Assembly: GCA_002471275.1 (NCBI GenBank)
Contig: DKPQ01000025.1
Location: forward strand, 186,001 to 250,000
DNA from: Flammeovirgaceae bacterium UBA7330
Lineage (GTDB): Bacteria > Bacteroidota > Bacteroidia > Cytophagales > Cyclobacteriaceae
Reading direction: 5' to 3'
Length of the DNA: 64,000 nucleotides
Position 1 is the stretch's first letter, and every line of letters begins with the position of its first letter. The notes beneath the pieces were generated by a model that was given only the letters and a program-made list of their open reading frames with translations, did no database searches and was not told the DNA's origin. This document shows positions 9,201 to 17,023 of the stretch, piece after piece. The position numbers and the translations under genes are program-made.

Positions 9201-10045
9201 TCCAGAATAAAGGGAGTGAACATATCTCCATGACGAACTGCATCAATAGATTGTTCTTCCTTATCCTTACCATTGTCCTTTGCTGGTTTTGCATCCCGGG
9301 TTTTTAACAGCTTTTCGTAATCAGAAATCAGATAGGCACCTGCCTGAGGAAATATCCCCAGTGTGGCATACGGATAGAGTCTCAGTTTACCATTTTCTTC
9401 ATCTTTTTCCAGCGTTTCCTGATCAAATTGCTTAAAAGGCTGCAACTCATCGATGAAATTTCTCTGGTTAAACTCAATGGCTAAATCACTGTCCCTCAGC
9501 ATCGCGTAAAGTTCACTTCTAAACAAAGTGCTGTCAGGATCAAAATCGTTCAATACTTTTTCAATGAGATCCTCACTTAACCTGACCTGGTTGTGGTATG
9601 CATACCTGAGGAGAAATGTCTTATTCAAGGTAATGTTTACATCTTTCCTTTTTTCCAAAAACCATTCTCCATCTTTTTCAGCCAGAGAGAAAGGGAAAAA
9701 AATAAAAGGACACCTTACAAGCGTCCCATCGTTAAGCTTGCCACGCACAAAGGGCCAGCCGACATACAGGTCTTTGGCACCACGCTCTTCGAAAATCAAC
9801 TGTTCGTTTCGGGAGATGTTGTTGAGCTGTTTGAGTAGGCTTTGATCAGTCTGACCTTTTGAGGTAAGTTTGATAGTCTCCTCTCTTGCAATGATGGATT
9901 TTATGATTCCAAAACCTGACTCGGGACTATCCAGGCTTTTAATATCGAGGAAATAGTTTTCAGGTAGGTCCAGGAGTAACAGCGATCTGTTGTTGCCAGG
10001 CAGGAATTTTATTTTTTCAAAATAATCGACCAACTGTATTTCCAT
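6215..10045 (-). CDS. Large superfamily 1 DNA/RNA helicase (DUF4011/AAA type) with nuclease-like tail
   Basis: 1276 residues. The first 280 resemble the N-terminal region of DUF4011-type helicases. Walker A GPTGTGKS is at 302-309, followed by SVLLVSQKATALDDV (motif Ia). A long helical insertion of about 550 residues separates it from Walker B LVIFDES near 930, IIGDDQQLPM (motif III), LKHQYN (motif IV) and STRAKRKLHIVTS (motif VI). The last 80 residues look like the MTES_1575/VSR-type endonuclease tail of this family, but the usual IECDG catalytic strand reads VVLTDD, so nuclease activity is doubtful. Related proteins occur both as housekeeping and defence-associated helicases; the role here is unknown. 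Convergent overlap with gldH by 4 bp. Confidence 0.82.
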   Translation of the reverse strand: MEIQLVDYFEKIKFLPGNNRSLLLLDLPENYFLDIKSLDSPESGFGIIKSIIAREETIKLTSKGQTDQSLLKQLNNISRNEQLIFEERGAKDLYVGWPFVRGKLNDGTLVRCPFIFFPFSLAEKDGEWFLEKRKDVNITLNKTFLLRYAYHNQVRLSEDLIEKVLNDFDPDSTLFRSELYAMLRDSDLAIEFNQRNFIDELQPFKQFDQETLEKDEENGKLRLYPYATLGIFPQAGAYLISDYEKLLKTRDAKPAKDNGKDKEEQSIDAVRHGDMFTPFILDGEQELALKNIKVGNSIAVKGPTGTGKSQLISNVISDFMARGKSVLLVSQKATALDDVFRQLQQLQLHSFIGLVHDFKNERKNIYEQIIKQLDSLNEYKQKNISLDSDELVRTFQSAGETIEEITSQLNGFKEALFDVSECGKTVRELYLMSGKEDETISLNLVYRNFTFDNVAKFMPALTHYMEHHRKFEAGEHFWTKGPSLSKTEKVESKKFSKILDEIYALDLHLKNESKKFTHNEIDFETALFFLANKEPLEQLADNLKNETTYNFYIHMVDNPPDQDIGWLSQKERNLLQCFKGAGPEISLAPNELGRFQEALEHAIRARKGILSWIRWKLFSEDKIFITRVLVANELKSNRTGFETLLERIDNRLNLEHQVSELKEVSWLKEFPDSYRKIDIQNWFFYQKLALKSFQLRHTVRTLPNYLTAKNETLENYTHTIHLLLDLINHIPEYLDKWKDYVSEAQVRYLLLGKADRSKVEKQLQEDLDDILAYHALRDTFSEEELKIIDDLCELELEGKGQVEQLFISSISNAWIDHIEQKYPVLKIASAQGIENYIEELQSALDEKYRITPDLILSKVREKAISATEKEGVEASYQDLLELLNDPKKKWPIRRVINQFEEEIFSLLPCWITTPESASAIFPMKEIFDLVIFDESNLCLAERGIPALTRGANWMIIGDDQQLPMINIYDNETEFGSSETIFKSLQEQLSTITLKHQYNTKNVDLVSFVNSHFYDNQLHFIPEYASMADQGISVIQTHGTWTNQGNSVEAEEVVKLIGRLLKKNPQADLGVVVGDSVQRLLIWNLLSGEKMDLPGSFFIKTIESAQGEIRDQIIFTSAYDNWQQFQHLTPGMVNIISTRAKRKLHIVTSLNLDAQGMNDGADLLIKLFNYPASDEKNNWIPVTSKLSHYLKDQFSNKEMLSQDLPFADGAIIKKGKYHGVVLTDDRLDHQTIIDAFYNQYNLLRENKWSFIQFFSREFWENRAIAFDKLKRFIERET

Positions 10046-10056
10046 ATAGACTCGCG

Positions 10057-10989
10057 CTAGGGTCTAACTGAAATATAGGGAGATAATTTATTATATAGGG
10101 AGTCCGAAACAATCTTTATCCTTTTTAGTCCTGATTTTTCCTCAAAAGGCCCATGTACTGTTCGATAGTTGATAATTGCCTTGGCAAGGGGATAGCTGAT
10201 GTAGGGGTGAGCAGACAGGCTTTTTAGATCAATCGCATTGATGTTGACTGTTGTATTGATGCTGTCAATGACTATTATGTTATTGATCTCTTCGATTACC
10301 TCATTACTCAGGCCGTACACTTCGTGAAGCTGATCTTGTGAATGAAACCCACCCAGCAAATCCCTGTACTTGATGATCCTTTGGCTCAGGGTCGGGCCTA
10401 TTCCTTTGATGGCTTCCAGTTCTTTGGCCGTGGCCGAATTGATGGCAATGGATTTTAATCCTTTTGCCGGCTCGGCTTTCCAGGTATCTATTTCCGAATG
10501 TACCTGTTCTTTTATTTTCGTAGGTAGCTTGTCTGGCAGCAGTACGAAGGATTCCAACCTGGCATAAAGCCTTTCGTTCATTCCATAGATCTTTTGCATA
10601 TCGCTTTTGATGCGGTAACTACCTCCGGCATTGTGGTAATTGATCAGATTATTAGCAACATATTGTGGGATTCCCATTGATTCCAGCTCCTGTAATGTGA
10701 CAGCATTTGGATCAAATGTTTTTAAGTTGAGTTTGGGTTGAGAGAATGATTCAGTGTCTTGTGGTTGCTCAAATTCTTCTACGGGAGAGAATTCGATGCT
10801 GCTATACCACTCATGAAGCGTGATTTTATCTGCCTCTGCGGAAACTTCAGTTGTTTTTTGCGTGTTTAAAAACAACCTGGGTATGATGGCCACAAGAATG
10901 ACCAACCCCACTAAGATAAGTGACCCATTGGTTTCAGATTTCGAGAAGCCAAAGGTATTGATGACCCATTTTTGGAGAAGACGAATCAT
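10057..10989 (-). CDS. ComEA-like helix-hairpin-helix membrane protein
   Basis: 310 residues from the ATG at 10987-10989. A short basic N-terminus (MIRLLQKWVINTFGFSK) is followed by one membrane helix (SLILVGLVILVAIIPRLFL) and then three HhH modules at about 85-150, 180-240 and 250-310, with the hairpin LEAIKGIGPTLSQRIIKYR as the clearest. This fits ComEA-type DNA-binding proteins of competence, facing the periplasm. A longer start at 11034 exists but would lie inside the palindrome at 11026-11043 and adds residues not seen in relatives. It follows the same direction as the downstream helicase gene with only 11 bases between them, so the two may be co-transcribed. Confidence 0.82.
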   Translation of the reverse strand: MIRLLQKWVINTFGFSKSETNGSLILVGLVILVAIIPRLFLNTQKTTEVSAEADKITLHEWYSSIEFSPVEEFEQPQDTESFSQPKLNLKTFDPNAVTLQELESMGIPQYVANNLINYHNAGGSYRIKSDMQKIYGMNERLYARLESFVLLPDKLPTKIKEQVHSEIDTWKAEPAKGLKSIAINSATAKELEAIKGIGPTLSQRIIKYRDLLGGFHSQDQLHEVYGLSNEVIEEINNIIVIDSINTTVNINAIDLKSLSAHPYISYPLAKAIINYRTVHGPFEEKSGLKRIKIVSDSLYNKLSPYISVRP

Positions 10990-11025
10990 TAACAGTTGTT
11001 TAACATGAAAGATAGTTATTTTTTT

Positions 11026-11043
11026 ATATGACATAAGTCATAT
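11026..11043. promoter_or_regulatory. Operator-like palindrome between comEA-like gene and hemA
   Basis: ATATGAC-ATAA-GTCATAT is a perfect 18-bp dyad (7-bp arms, 4-base spacer) in the divergent intergenic region, 37 bases from the comEA-like start and 47 from hemA. This is the size of a dimeric regulator site. No regulator can be named from sequence alone. Confidence 0.45.
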
Positions 11044-11090
11044 GGTAATTACATTCAGTCTTTTTAATTTAGCAGCTTGTTTATAGATAG

Positions 11091-12344
11091 ATGGAACATT
11101 TTAAGTCGATAGGCATTTCTTTTAAGAACACTCCTCTGGAGATAAGAGAAGCAATATCTCTTAATGAGGATTCAACAAAAGCCTTGTTGCGAAGAATCAA
11201 CGAGGTGCTTGGAGTTGATGAATTGCTGATTCTATCTACCTGCAACAGGACCGAAATCTATTATGCATCCAAAGAAAACCTCAACGATCAGATTCTAAGT
11301 CTGCTGGGGTCCTACAAAGGTCTGGATACAACTTCTGTCAGACATTATTTCGTTGAATATCAGGATGCCGGCGCCATCAATCATTTGTTTGAGGTTGCTA
11401 TGGGGCTTGACTCACGGGTGTTGGGTGACATTCAGATATCCAATCAGGTGAAAAAGGCCTACCAATGGTCTGCTGATGAAGGTTTTGCAGGACCTTTCAT
11501 CCATCGTTTGATGCATACAATCTTCTTTTCCAACAAACGTGTGGTTCAGGAAACTGAATTCAGAGATGGTACTGCTTCTATTGCATCAGTGGCGGTAGAT
11601 CTTACAAAACACTTCACAAAGAATTTTACACATCCCAAGATTGCCCTGATCGGTCTGGGTGAGATTGGCGAAGATGTAGCCGGAAACCTAAAGGATTTTG
11701 AAGGAGAGATTACATTGGTCAACAGGACTGACCAAAAAGCCATTGAGATTGCTCAAGAGCTTGGTTTTCATTCCAGACCTTACAGCGAATTATCTGAAGT
11801 AGTAGCTTCATCAGATGTAATCATCTGTGCTGTGAATACTTCAGAGCCAATTATTACTACTCAAAATTTTGGTGGTGTCTCTAACCACAAGATGATCATT
11901 GATCTGTCTGTGCCGCGTAGCGTGTCACCTGAAGTTGAGGGTTTGAATGGCATCCTATTATACAATATTGATCAGCTCGATGAGCGAACTAAAGAAGCAT
12001 TAGGTAAACGACAAAATGCTGTAGGCCGTGTAAGGTCAATCATTGAAGAGTCGCTTACCGAATTCAAACAGTGGTCCCAGGAGATGGAAGTTTCTCCAAC
12101 CATCCAAAAACTAAAGAATGCCCTGGAAGAGATCAGGCGGCAGGAGCTTGCCAGGTATGTAGGGAAGTTGGATGAGAAAGAATCAAAGCTGCTCGACACA
12201 GCTACCAAAAATATGATCCAAAAGGTAATTAAGTTACCTGTGCTACAACTTAAGGCCGCTTGTAAACGAGGTGAAGCAGAAACACTCGTAGGTGTGCTGA
12301 ATGATCTATTCAATTTGGAAAAGGATCACCAGGAAACTAAATAA
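11091..12344 (+). CDS. hemA: Glutamyl-tRNA reductase
   Basis: 417 residues; reduces glutamyl-tRNA to glutamate-1-semialdehyde with NADPH, the first committed step of C5 haem/tetrapyrrole synthesis. The catalytic cysteine is C51 in LSTCNRTEIYY, followed by the substrate-site motif GLDSRVLGDIQI, the Rossmann motif ALIGLGEIGEDVAGNL, VNRT, and the C-terminal dimerisation helices (MIQKVIKLPVLQLKAAC). Tetrapyrrole synthesis also feeds cobalamin, which the methylmalonyl-CoA mutase genes in this window need. No other hem gene is adjacent. It is divergent from the comEA-like gene across a palindrome. Confidence 0.96.
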   Translation: MEHFKSIGISFKNTPLEIREAISLNEDSTKALLRRINEVLGVDELLILSTCNRTEIYYASKENLNDQILSLLGSYKGLDTTSVRHYFVEYQDAGAINHLFEVAMGLDSRVLGDIQISNQVKKAYQWSADEGFAGPFIHRLMHTIFFSNKRVVQETEFRDGTASIASVAVDLTKHFTKNFTHPKIALIGLGEIGEDVAGNLKDFEGEITLVNRTDQKAIEIAQELGFHSRPYSELSEVVASSDVIICAVNTSEPIITTQNFGGVSNHKMIIDLSVPRSVSPEVEGLNGILLYNIDQLDERTKEALGKRQNAVGRVRSIIEESLTEFKQWSQEMEVSPTIQKLKNALEEIRRQELARYVGKLDEKESKLLDTATKNMIQKVIKLPVLQLKAACKRGEAETLVGVLNDLFNLEKDHQETK

Positions 12345-12375
12345 TCACACTACTTTTCTTATATATTTGAAGCAA

Positions 12376-14526
12376 ATGCGATTTCTAAACATTTGCCTTC
12401 TCTTGTTGATCACTGTCTCTCGTGTCTTTTCAGGATCTGAGATCAATATTATTTCAGATGGGTCATTCAAAGGACTGGCAGATCCTAACGGCGCAGTTCT
12501 TATTCCTGCCGTTCATGAAGAAATTGGCTGGTCGGATGGGACAGTTTTTCTGGAGAATGAAGTGATCGGCTATCGCGACCAGGGAAAATGGGGATTGATC
12601 AATACGAAGAATAAAAAAATCACCCAACCACTATATAACTCACTTCTCCCTATTGGTGAGGATATTTTCGTCGCTTCCAGAAAAGCCAGCCTTACCAACC
12701 ATCTTTACCACGGTGTGATTGATAAAAAAGGAGAGGTGATGGTATCATTCAAATATTTTTCCATCAGCAGGTTGACATCCACCAGGGTCAGGGTAGGTGA
12801 TTACCAGGAAGGCAAAGTACTACACGGGGTACGCAGCACGGATGATGTAGAGCTTATTCCATGTATCTATCCATCGATCGACATTCTGGATAATCTAATC
12901 GTCTGCTATGGTGAAGATGAATTAGTAAAGATATTTGATTTGGATGGCAGACCGGTTTACAATCGTTGGCTGGACCGTGTCAACAGCCATCCCGAGGGAT
13001 TCGAAATTGTAGAAGAAGGCCGAAGCGGTCTTTTATCCAGGGATTACCGGTTGATCAGCTATCCCAGCTTAAAGGAGCTTACCGATGAAGGTATCCGAAG
13101 TGATTTTAATAGATGGGAAGTTCGTTCGCTGGTGAAGGATAGCACTTTCTATGAATCATGTGATTCCATTACAATCCTCAACGAAAACCTGTGGATCGCA
13201 CATGTAAATGATGCAGAACATATGTTGGGTGCTCACGAACGACTTTTCTCCAATCAAAAATATCATTTAAAATATGTTCAAAGAGGTTTTATTGTAGCGC
13301 AAAATAAACAATCCGGTCATTGGGGATTATTCAAGACGAATGGAGAAGCTGTTGGTGATGGCTACGATTTTATCCGTGCAGATTCCAATTATTTTTACTG
13401 CCGAAGAGGTAATTCCTGGGACATCTACAATTCTTTTAGCAGGAAGTTAAACAAAAGAGAATTTGAAGAAGTCTCTCCATCTATTCAAAGGAATATTCCG
13501 GTCAAGATGAATGGTTTTTGGGGCTTTTTAGATTTTATGGGAGAACCGCTAGTCTCCTACAAGTTTGATCAGGTGGCTCCGGGTATTGAAAATCAGTATC
13601 TGGCTAGATATGTAGGGAAATGGGGGATTGCCAATCTGCCAGAGTCCTGGTTAGCGTTACCTGAGTTCGATACCATTGAAGTGGATACAAAGTTTTACCT
13701 GGCCAGGAAGGGTCGTGCCACTTACATTTTTGATGATCAGGGTGACTTGCTTCTGAAGACGGGATATGAGGTTTCAGTGGAAAATGATATTATTTATCTG
13801 AAGGAGGATGAAAATTTAGGTTTGGTAACCGCCCTGGGAAGCATCATCGATCCACAATACAGATCTATCAAAAAGGTTGGGGATTTTTATGTATGTAAAA
13901 AAGACAGTGTCCTGGAGATGCTCAATCCTTATGGAAGAAAAGTGCTGACCGAAGTAGATGACGTACAGGAGGTTTATAGCTACTCAGAGGGCTACTTTCA
14001 TATCTTAAAAAATGACAAACATGGCTTTGTAGATGAGAACGGGAAACTAAGGGTAGCAAATCGCTATGACGGCGCCTTACCTTACAGTGAAGATATGGCA
14101 GCAGTGAAGTTGAGAGGAAGGTGGGGTTATATCAACAAATGGGAGCATCTTGTAGTACAGCCTCACTATGACACCTGCTCTGTTTTTGAAAACGGACTGG
14201 CCAATGTCTCAATCGACGGGAAATTTGGGATCATCAACACAAAGGGTGAAATGATCATTCAGCCTGATTTTGAGATGATTTCCAGAACTCCATTTGGTAA
14301 CTATGTAGTGACAAGTGCACAAATGAAACAGGGTTTGGCAGATGAGAAGGGCAAGATCTTATTAAGTGCTAATTATGACGAGGTCATTGATACGGCATAT
14401 GAGTTTGTAATCGCCAGGCGGGGAGATAACTACGGAGTGGTGACATATGATGGACATTCCTACGTTCCTTTCGATTACAAGCAGGTGGAAATACAGGGGG
14501 ATTATCTGCTCCTGTTGGGCAACTAG
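12376..14526 (+). CDS. Secreted WG-repeat protein
   Basis: 716 residues from the ATG at 12376, which gives a clean signal peptide (MRFLNICLLLLITVSRVFSG); an earlier frame start at 12301 overlaps hemA and would bury the signal. At least eight WG repeats are visible: KWGLINTKNK, HWGLFKTNGE, FWGFLDFMGE, KWGIANL, NLGLVTALGS, HGFVDENGK, RWGYINKWE, FGIINTKGE, QGLADEKGK and YGVVTYDGH. Each is a beta-rich unit of roughly 40-50 residues ending in a variant of I.P.YD. WG-repeat proteins are abundant in Bacteroidota; their functions are mostly unknown and probably involve protein or peptidoglycan binding. Exported, no sorting domain seen. Confidence 0.85.
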   Translation: MRFLNICLLLLITVSRVFSGSEINIISDGSFKGLADPNGAVLIPAVHEEIGWSDGTVFLENEVIGYRDQGKWGLINTKNKKITQPLYNSLLPIGEDIFVASRKASLTNHLYHGVIDKKGEVMVSFKYFSISRLTSTRVRVGDYQEGKVLHGVRSTDDVELIPCIYPSIDILDNLIVCYGEDELVKIFDLDGRPVYNRWLDRVNSHPEGFEIVEEGRSGLLSRDYRLISYPSLKELTDEGIRSDFNRWEVRSLVKDSTFYESCDSITILNENLWIAHVNDAEHMLGAHERLFSNQKYHLKYVQRGFIVAQNKQSGHWGLFKTNGEAVGDGYDFIRADSNYFYCRRGNSWDIYNSFSRKLNKREFEEVSPSIQRNIPVKMNGFWGFLDFMGEPLVSYKFDQVAPGIENQYLARYVGKWGIANLPESWLALPEFDTIEVDTKFYLARKGRATYIFDDQGDLLLKTGYEVSVENDIIYLKEDENLGLVTALGSIIDPQYRSIKKVGDFYVCKKDSVLEMLNPYGRKVLTEVDDVQEVYSYSEGYFHILKNDKHGFVDENGKLRVANRYDGALPYSEDMAAVKLRGRWGYINKWEHLVVQPHYDTCSVFENGLANVSIDGKFGIINTKGEMIIQPDFEMISRTPFGNYVVTSAQMKQGLADEKGKILLSANYDEVIDTAYEFVIARRGDNYGVVTYDGHSYVPFDYKQVEIQGDYLLLLGN

Positions 14527-15786
14527 TTATCCGACTGTTACTACCCGGATAGACTCGGGATCAAAATATTTGCTGGCTGCTTGACTGATGTCTTCACCGG
14601 TTACCTGATCTATTGCTGCAAAAAGATGACTCCAGTAGTCGAGGCTCATTCCATTCAGGTCTAGCGTTTTCGCCAGGTCTATAGCATCCAGAATGGTGTC
14701 AAAAGAAGAGGCTATTTTACCCTTCATGTAGTTTTTCAAAGTGAGAAGTTCATCAGTTGAAGGAGGTATTTCCTGCAGATTCTTTATTTCCTTCAAGATC
14801 TCTTCAATGGCTTCGTCTTTTTTTTCTTTCAGCACATCTGTGCCAATTTGCCAGAACGATAATTCATTGAAATGGATCTGACTGGAGTAGATGCCGTAAG
14901 TCAATCCTTTCTCCTCCCGAATATTCATCATCAACCTTGAGCCAAAAAAACCTCCAAGAAGCTCATTTGCAATTTTCAGGTGGCAATGATCCGGATGTTT
15001 TCTGTCAATGGTGAGATTTCCCATACGGATACTTGTTTGGACACTTTCCGGCTTTTCAATGTTAATGTTTTCAGAAATAGCTGGTTGTGGCATGGGCTGA
15101 TTATCCCTATCCTTAAATGCTATTTGCGAAAACTCCTTTTCTACCAGGTAAAGCTCCGTCTCTTCTACCTCTCCTGCCAGGTAAATGGCAGGTTTCCTCA
15201 GAAAGTTCTTTCTGTAATACCTATCTACCGCATCATGCGTAATGGCGTTCACATGGGTTTCCTCTACGATCTGGCCATAGGGATGCGTTTCACCAAACAA
15301 ACATTTTCTGAACTGTAGACCGGCAACCACACTATTTCTTGCCATTTGCTGCCTGATCTGTTGAATCCTGATTTGCTTCAGCGTATCAAATTCTTTTTCC
15401 GGATGGGTAGCGTTTTGTAACAGGTCAGTGAGTAGTGTGAGTAGGGTGGGAAAAAATTTCTTGAGTGAATAGAGCTTAATAGATACATGGTCTGGTGATG
15501 GATTGATCTCCAGGTGCCCTCCATAAAAATCAATTTTCGAAGCGATTTGATAGGCATTGAGGTTGGCTGTGCCTTCCGCGAGCATTTTTGCGGTGAAGAA
15601 TGTGACCCCGGTTAATGATTCCTGCAAGAATCCGGATGGAATGACAACATTTAAAGTTATGACAGGATGACCTGGCTGCCGGATCAGACCCAAAGGAATT
15701 TCGCCGGCTAAAGTTGTCTTTTGGAAGTCCGGTAGCTTGAGGGTACTTAAGTCATGAATAGGAGGAGCAATCGATCTATCCACCAT
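14527..15786 (-). CDS. M16 (pitrilysin) family protein lacking the zinc motif
   Basis: 419 residues, the length of one M16B half. The N-terminal fold is recognisable (IPSGFLQES, then FFTAKMLAEGT at about 60-72, then NAYQIASKIDFYGG), and the C-terminal half carries NIREEKGLTYGIYS, the conserved R/Y substrate-binding motif. The catalytic HxxEH should fall in FFTAKMLAEGT, but no His or Glu ligand is present, so this resembles the non-catalytic partner of paired M16 peptidases. No catalytic partner is in the window. No signal peptide is evident. Its 5' end overlaps porV by 11 bp, so it is probably translated with the T9SS genes porU-porV. Confidence 0.88.
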   Translation of the reverse strand: MVDRSIAPPIHDLSTLKLPDFQKTTLAGEIPLGLIRQPGHPVITLNVVIPSGFLQESLTGVTFFTAKMLAEGTANLNAYQIASKIDFYGGHLEINPSPDHVSIKLYSLKKFFPTLLTLLTDLLQNATHPEKEFDTLKQIRIQQIRQQMARNSVVAGLQFRKCLFGETHPYGQIVEETHVNAITHDAVDRYYRKNFLRKPAIYLAGEVEETELYLVEKEFSQIAFKDRDNQPMPQPAISENINIEKPESVQTSIRMGNLTIDRKHPDHCHLKIANELLGGFFGSRLMMNIREEKGLTYGIYSSQIHFNELSFWQIGTDVLKEKKDEAIEEILKEIKNLQEIPPSTDELLTLKNYMKGKIASSFDTILDAIDLAKTLDLNGMSLDYWSHLFAAIDQVTGEDISQAASKYFDPESIRVVTVG

Positions 15787-16993
15787 TGCCGATTTCTTCC
15801 GTAGGTTCGCTTTTGTCCAAATTGAAGAGGAATGAAAGCCTTAGCGTATCTCCCAATGGATGATTGTTTTGTTTGGGGATCAGGTAAGAGAAGTCCACTC
15901 CAAAAACCTGGTAGCGGAATCCGATCCCCGCGGTGAAGTATTTCCTGTTCCCTTTGTTCTGGCTTTCATAAAAATAACCAACCCGCACAGCAAAGACATC
16001 CCTGTACCAGTATTCTGAGCCTACGGACAAGGTGATTTCCTGCATTTCTTCACGGAATCCCCCCGGAGCATCGGAGAAGGACCCGAAAGTACCGCTCAAT
16101 AAGGGCCTGTTAGGGTCTTTGCCTGATTCAATCACATAATCGTCATTGGCATCTTTTACCAAATTACCATTGGCATCTGTTTCATAAATGGGTGGTGTAG
16201 GTACCAATAGCTTATTGGCATCGAAAACCAGAGTAATGGTGTTGAATGGATCAATGTTTGTGGTGAAAGCCGTTCCTAGCCTGAGGTTACCAGGGATGAA
16301 ATCTTCTGCTGACTCCGTACTGTACGTTACTTTTTGTCCAAAATTGGAGATATGTGCCCCAAAAGAAAGTTCACTGTCGAGGCCTCCGAATTTCATGGGT
16401 TGTGTGTAGTAATATCCAATATCGATGGCCACGCTGGTACCGTTTTTGGCTCCGGAAGCGCCCGTCAGATCTCCTGTCAGGTTAGACCAGATGAAACGGG
16501 TGGACAATGCGATACTCATTCGATCAGTCAGCTTCCTGGAATAGGTAGCATCAACGGCTACTTCTTTGGGATTCTCAGTACCGATAGGTAGTCCCTGCAC
16601 GTCAGTCTTGGCGATCTCGCCCAGATCAAAATATCTTAATGAAGCACCGAATGCCTGGATCCTGTCAATTTTTTTGTAAAATGTGAGGTAGTTCAGGCTC
16701 ATGTCATCCACGATCCGACCCAGCCAGGGTGAATAGGAAAATGAAAAACCCATGTCTTTCTCCATAAAGGCCAGCTTGGCGTTGTTCCAATAGGTACTGT
16801 AAACATCGGGACTGGTGGCCACACCAGCGTCACCCAGCGCAGCACCCCGGCTGTCGGGGGCAAAACTAACGAAAGGAACTGCTGAAGTAATAGGATTACT
16901 ATTGCCTGAAGCTCCAGTGATAAACGTTTGAGCAAAAGTATTGCCTGTGATGAGTATGCAAAGGCAGCTTAAAAATTTCGATATACCGTTCAT
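15776..16993 (-). CDS. porV: Type IX secretion outer-membrane protein PorV (LptO)
   Basis: 405 residues with a signal peptide (ending NTFAQT) and the PorV signature near the N-terminus: FVSFAPDSRGAALGDAGVA, then STYWNNAKLAF. The rest alternates amphipathic beta strands of a FadL-like 14-strand barrel (SLRYFDLGEIAKTD, LSTRFIWSNLTGD, FGAHISNFGQKVTY) and ends FGVDFSYLIPK...LRLSFLFNL. PorV carries T9SS cargo from the translocon to the PorU sortase at the outer membrane. Gene order porU-porV matches Flavobacterium. It is 30 bp downstream of porU and overlaps the M16-like gene. Confidence 0.95.
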   Translation of the reverse strand: MNGISKFLSCLCILITGNTFAQTFITGASGNSNPITSAVPFVSFAPDSRGAALGDAGVATSPDVYSTYWNNAKLAFMEKDMGFSFSYSPWLGRIVDDMSLNYLTFYKKIDRIQAFGASLRYFDLGEIAKTDVQGLPIGTENPKEVAVDATYSRKLTDRMSIALSTRFIWSNLTGDLTGASGAKNGTSVAIDIGYYYTQPMKFGGLDSELSFGAHISNFGQKVTYSTESAEDFIPGNLRLGTAFTTNIDPFNTITLVFDANKLLVPTPPIYETDANGNLVKDANDDYVIESGKDPNRPLLSGTFGSFSDAPGGFREEMQEITLSVGSEYWYRDVFAVRVGYFYESQNKGNRKYFTAGIGFRYQVFGVDFSYLIPKQNNHPLGDTLRLSFLFNLDKSEPTEEIGNGG

Positions 16994-17023
16994 GCGGTGG
17001 TTCTTAATGCGATGTAAAGATAG

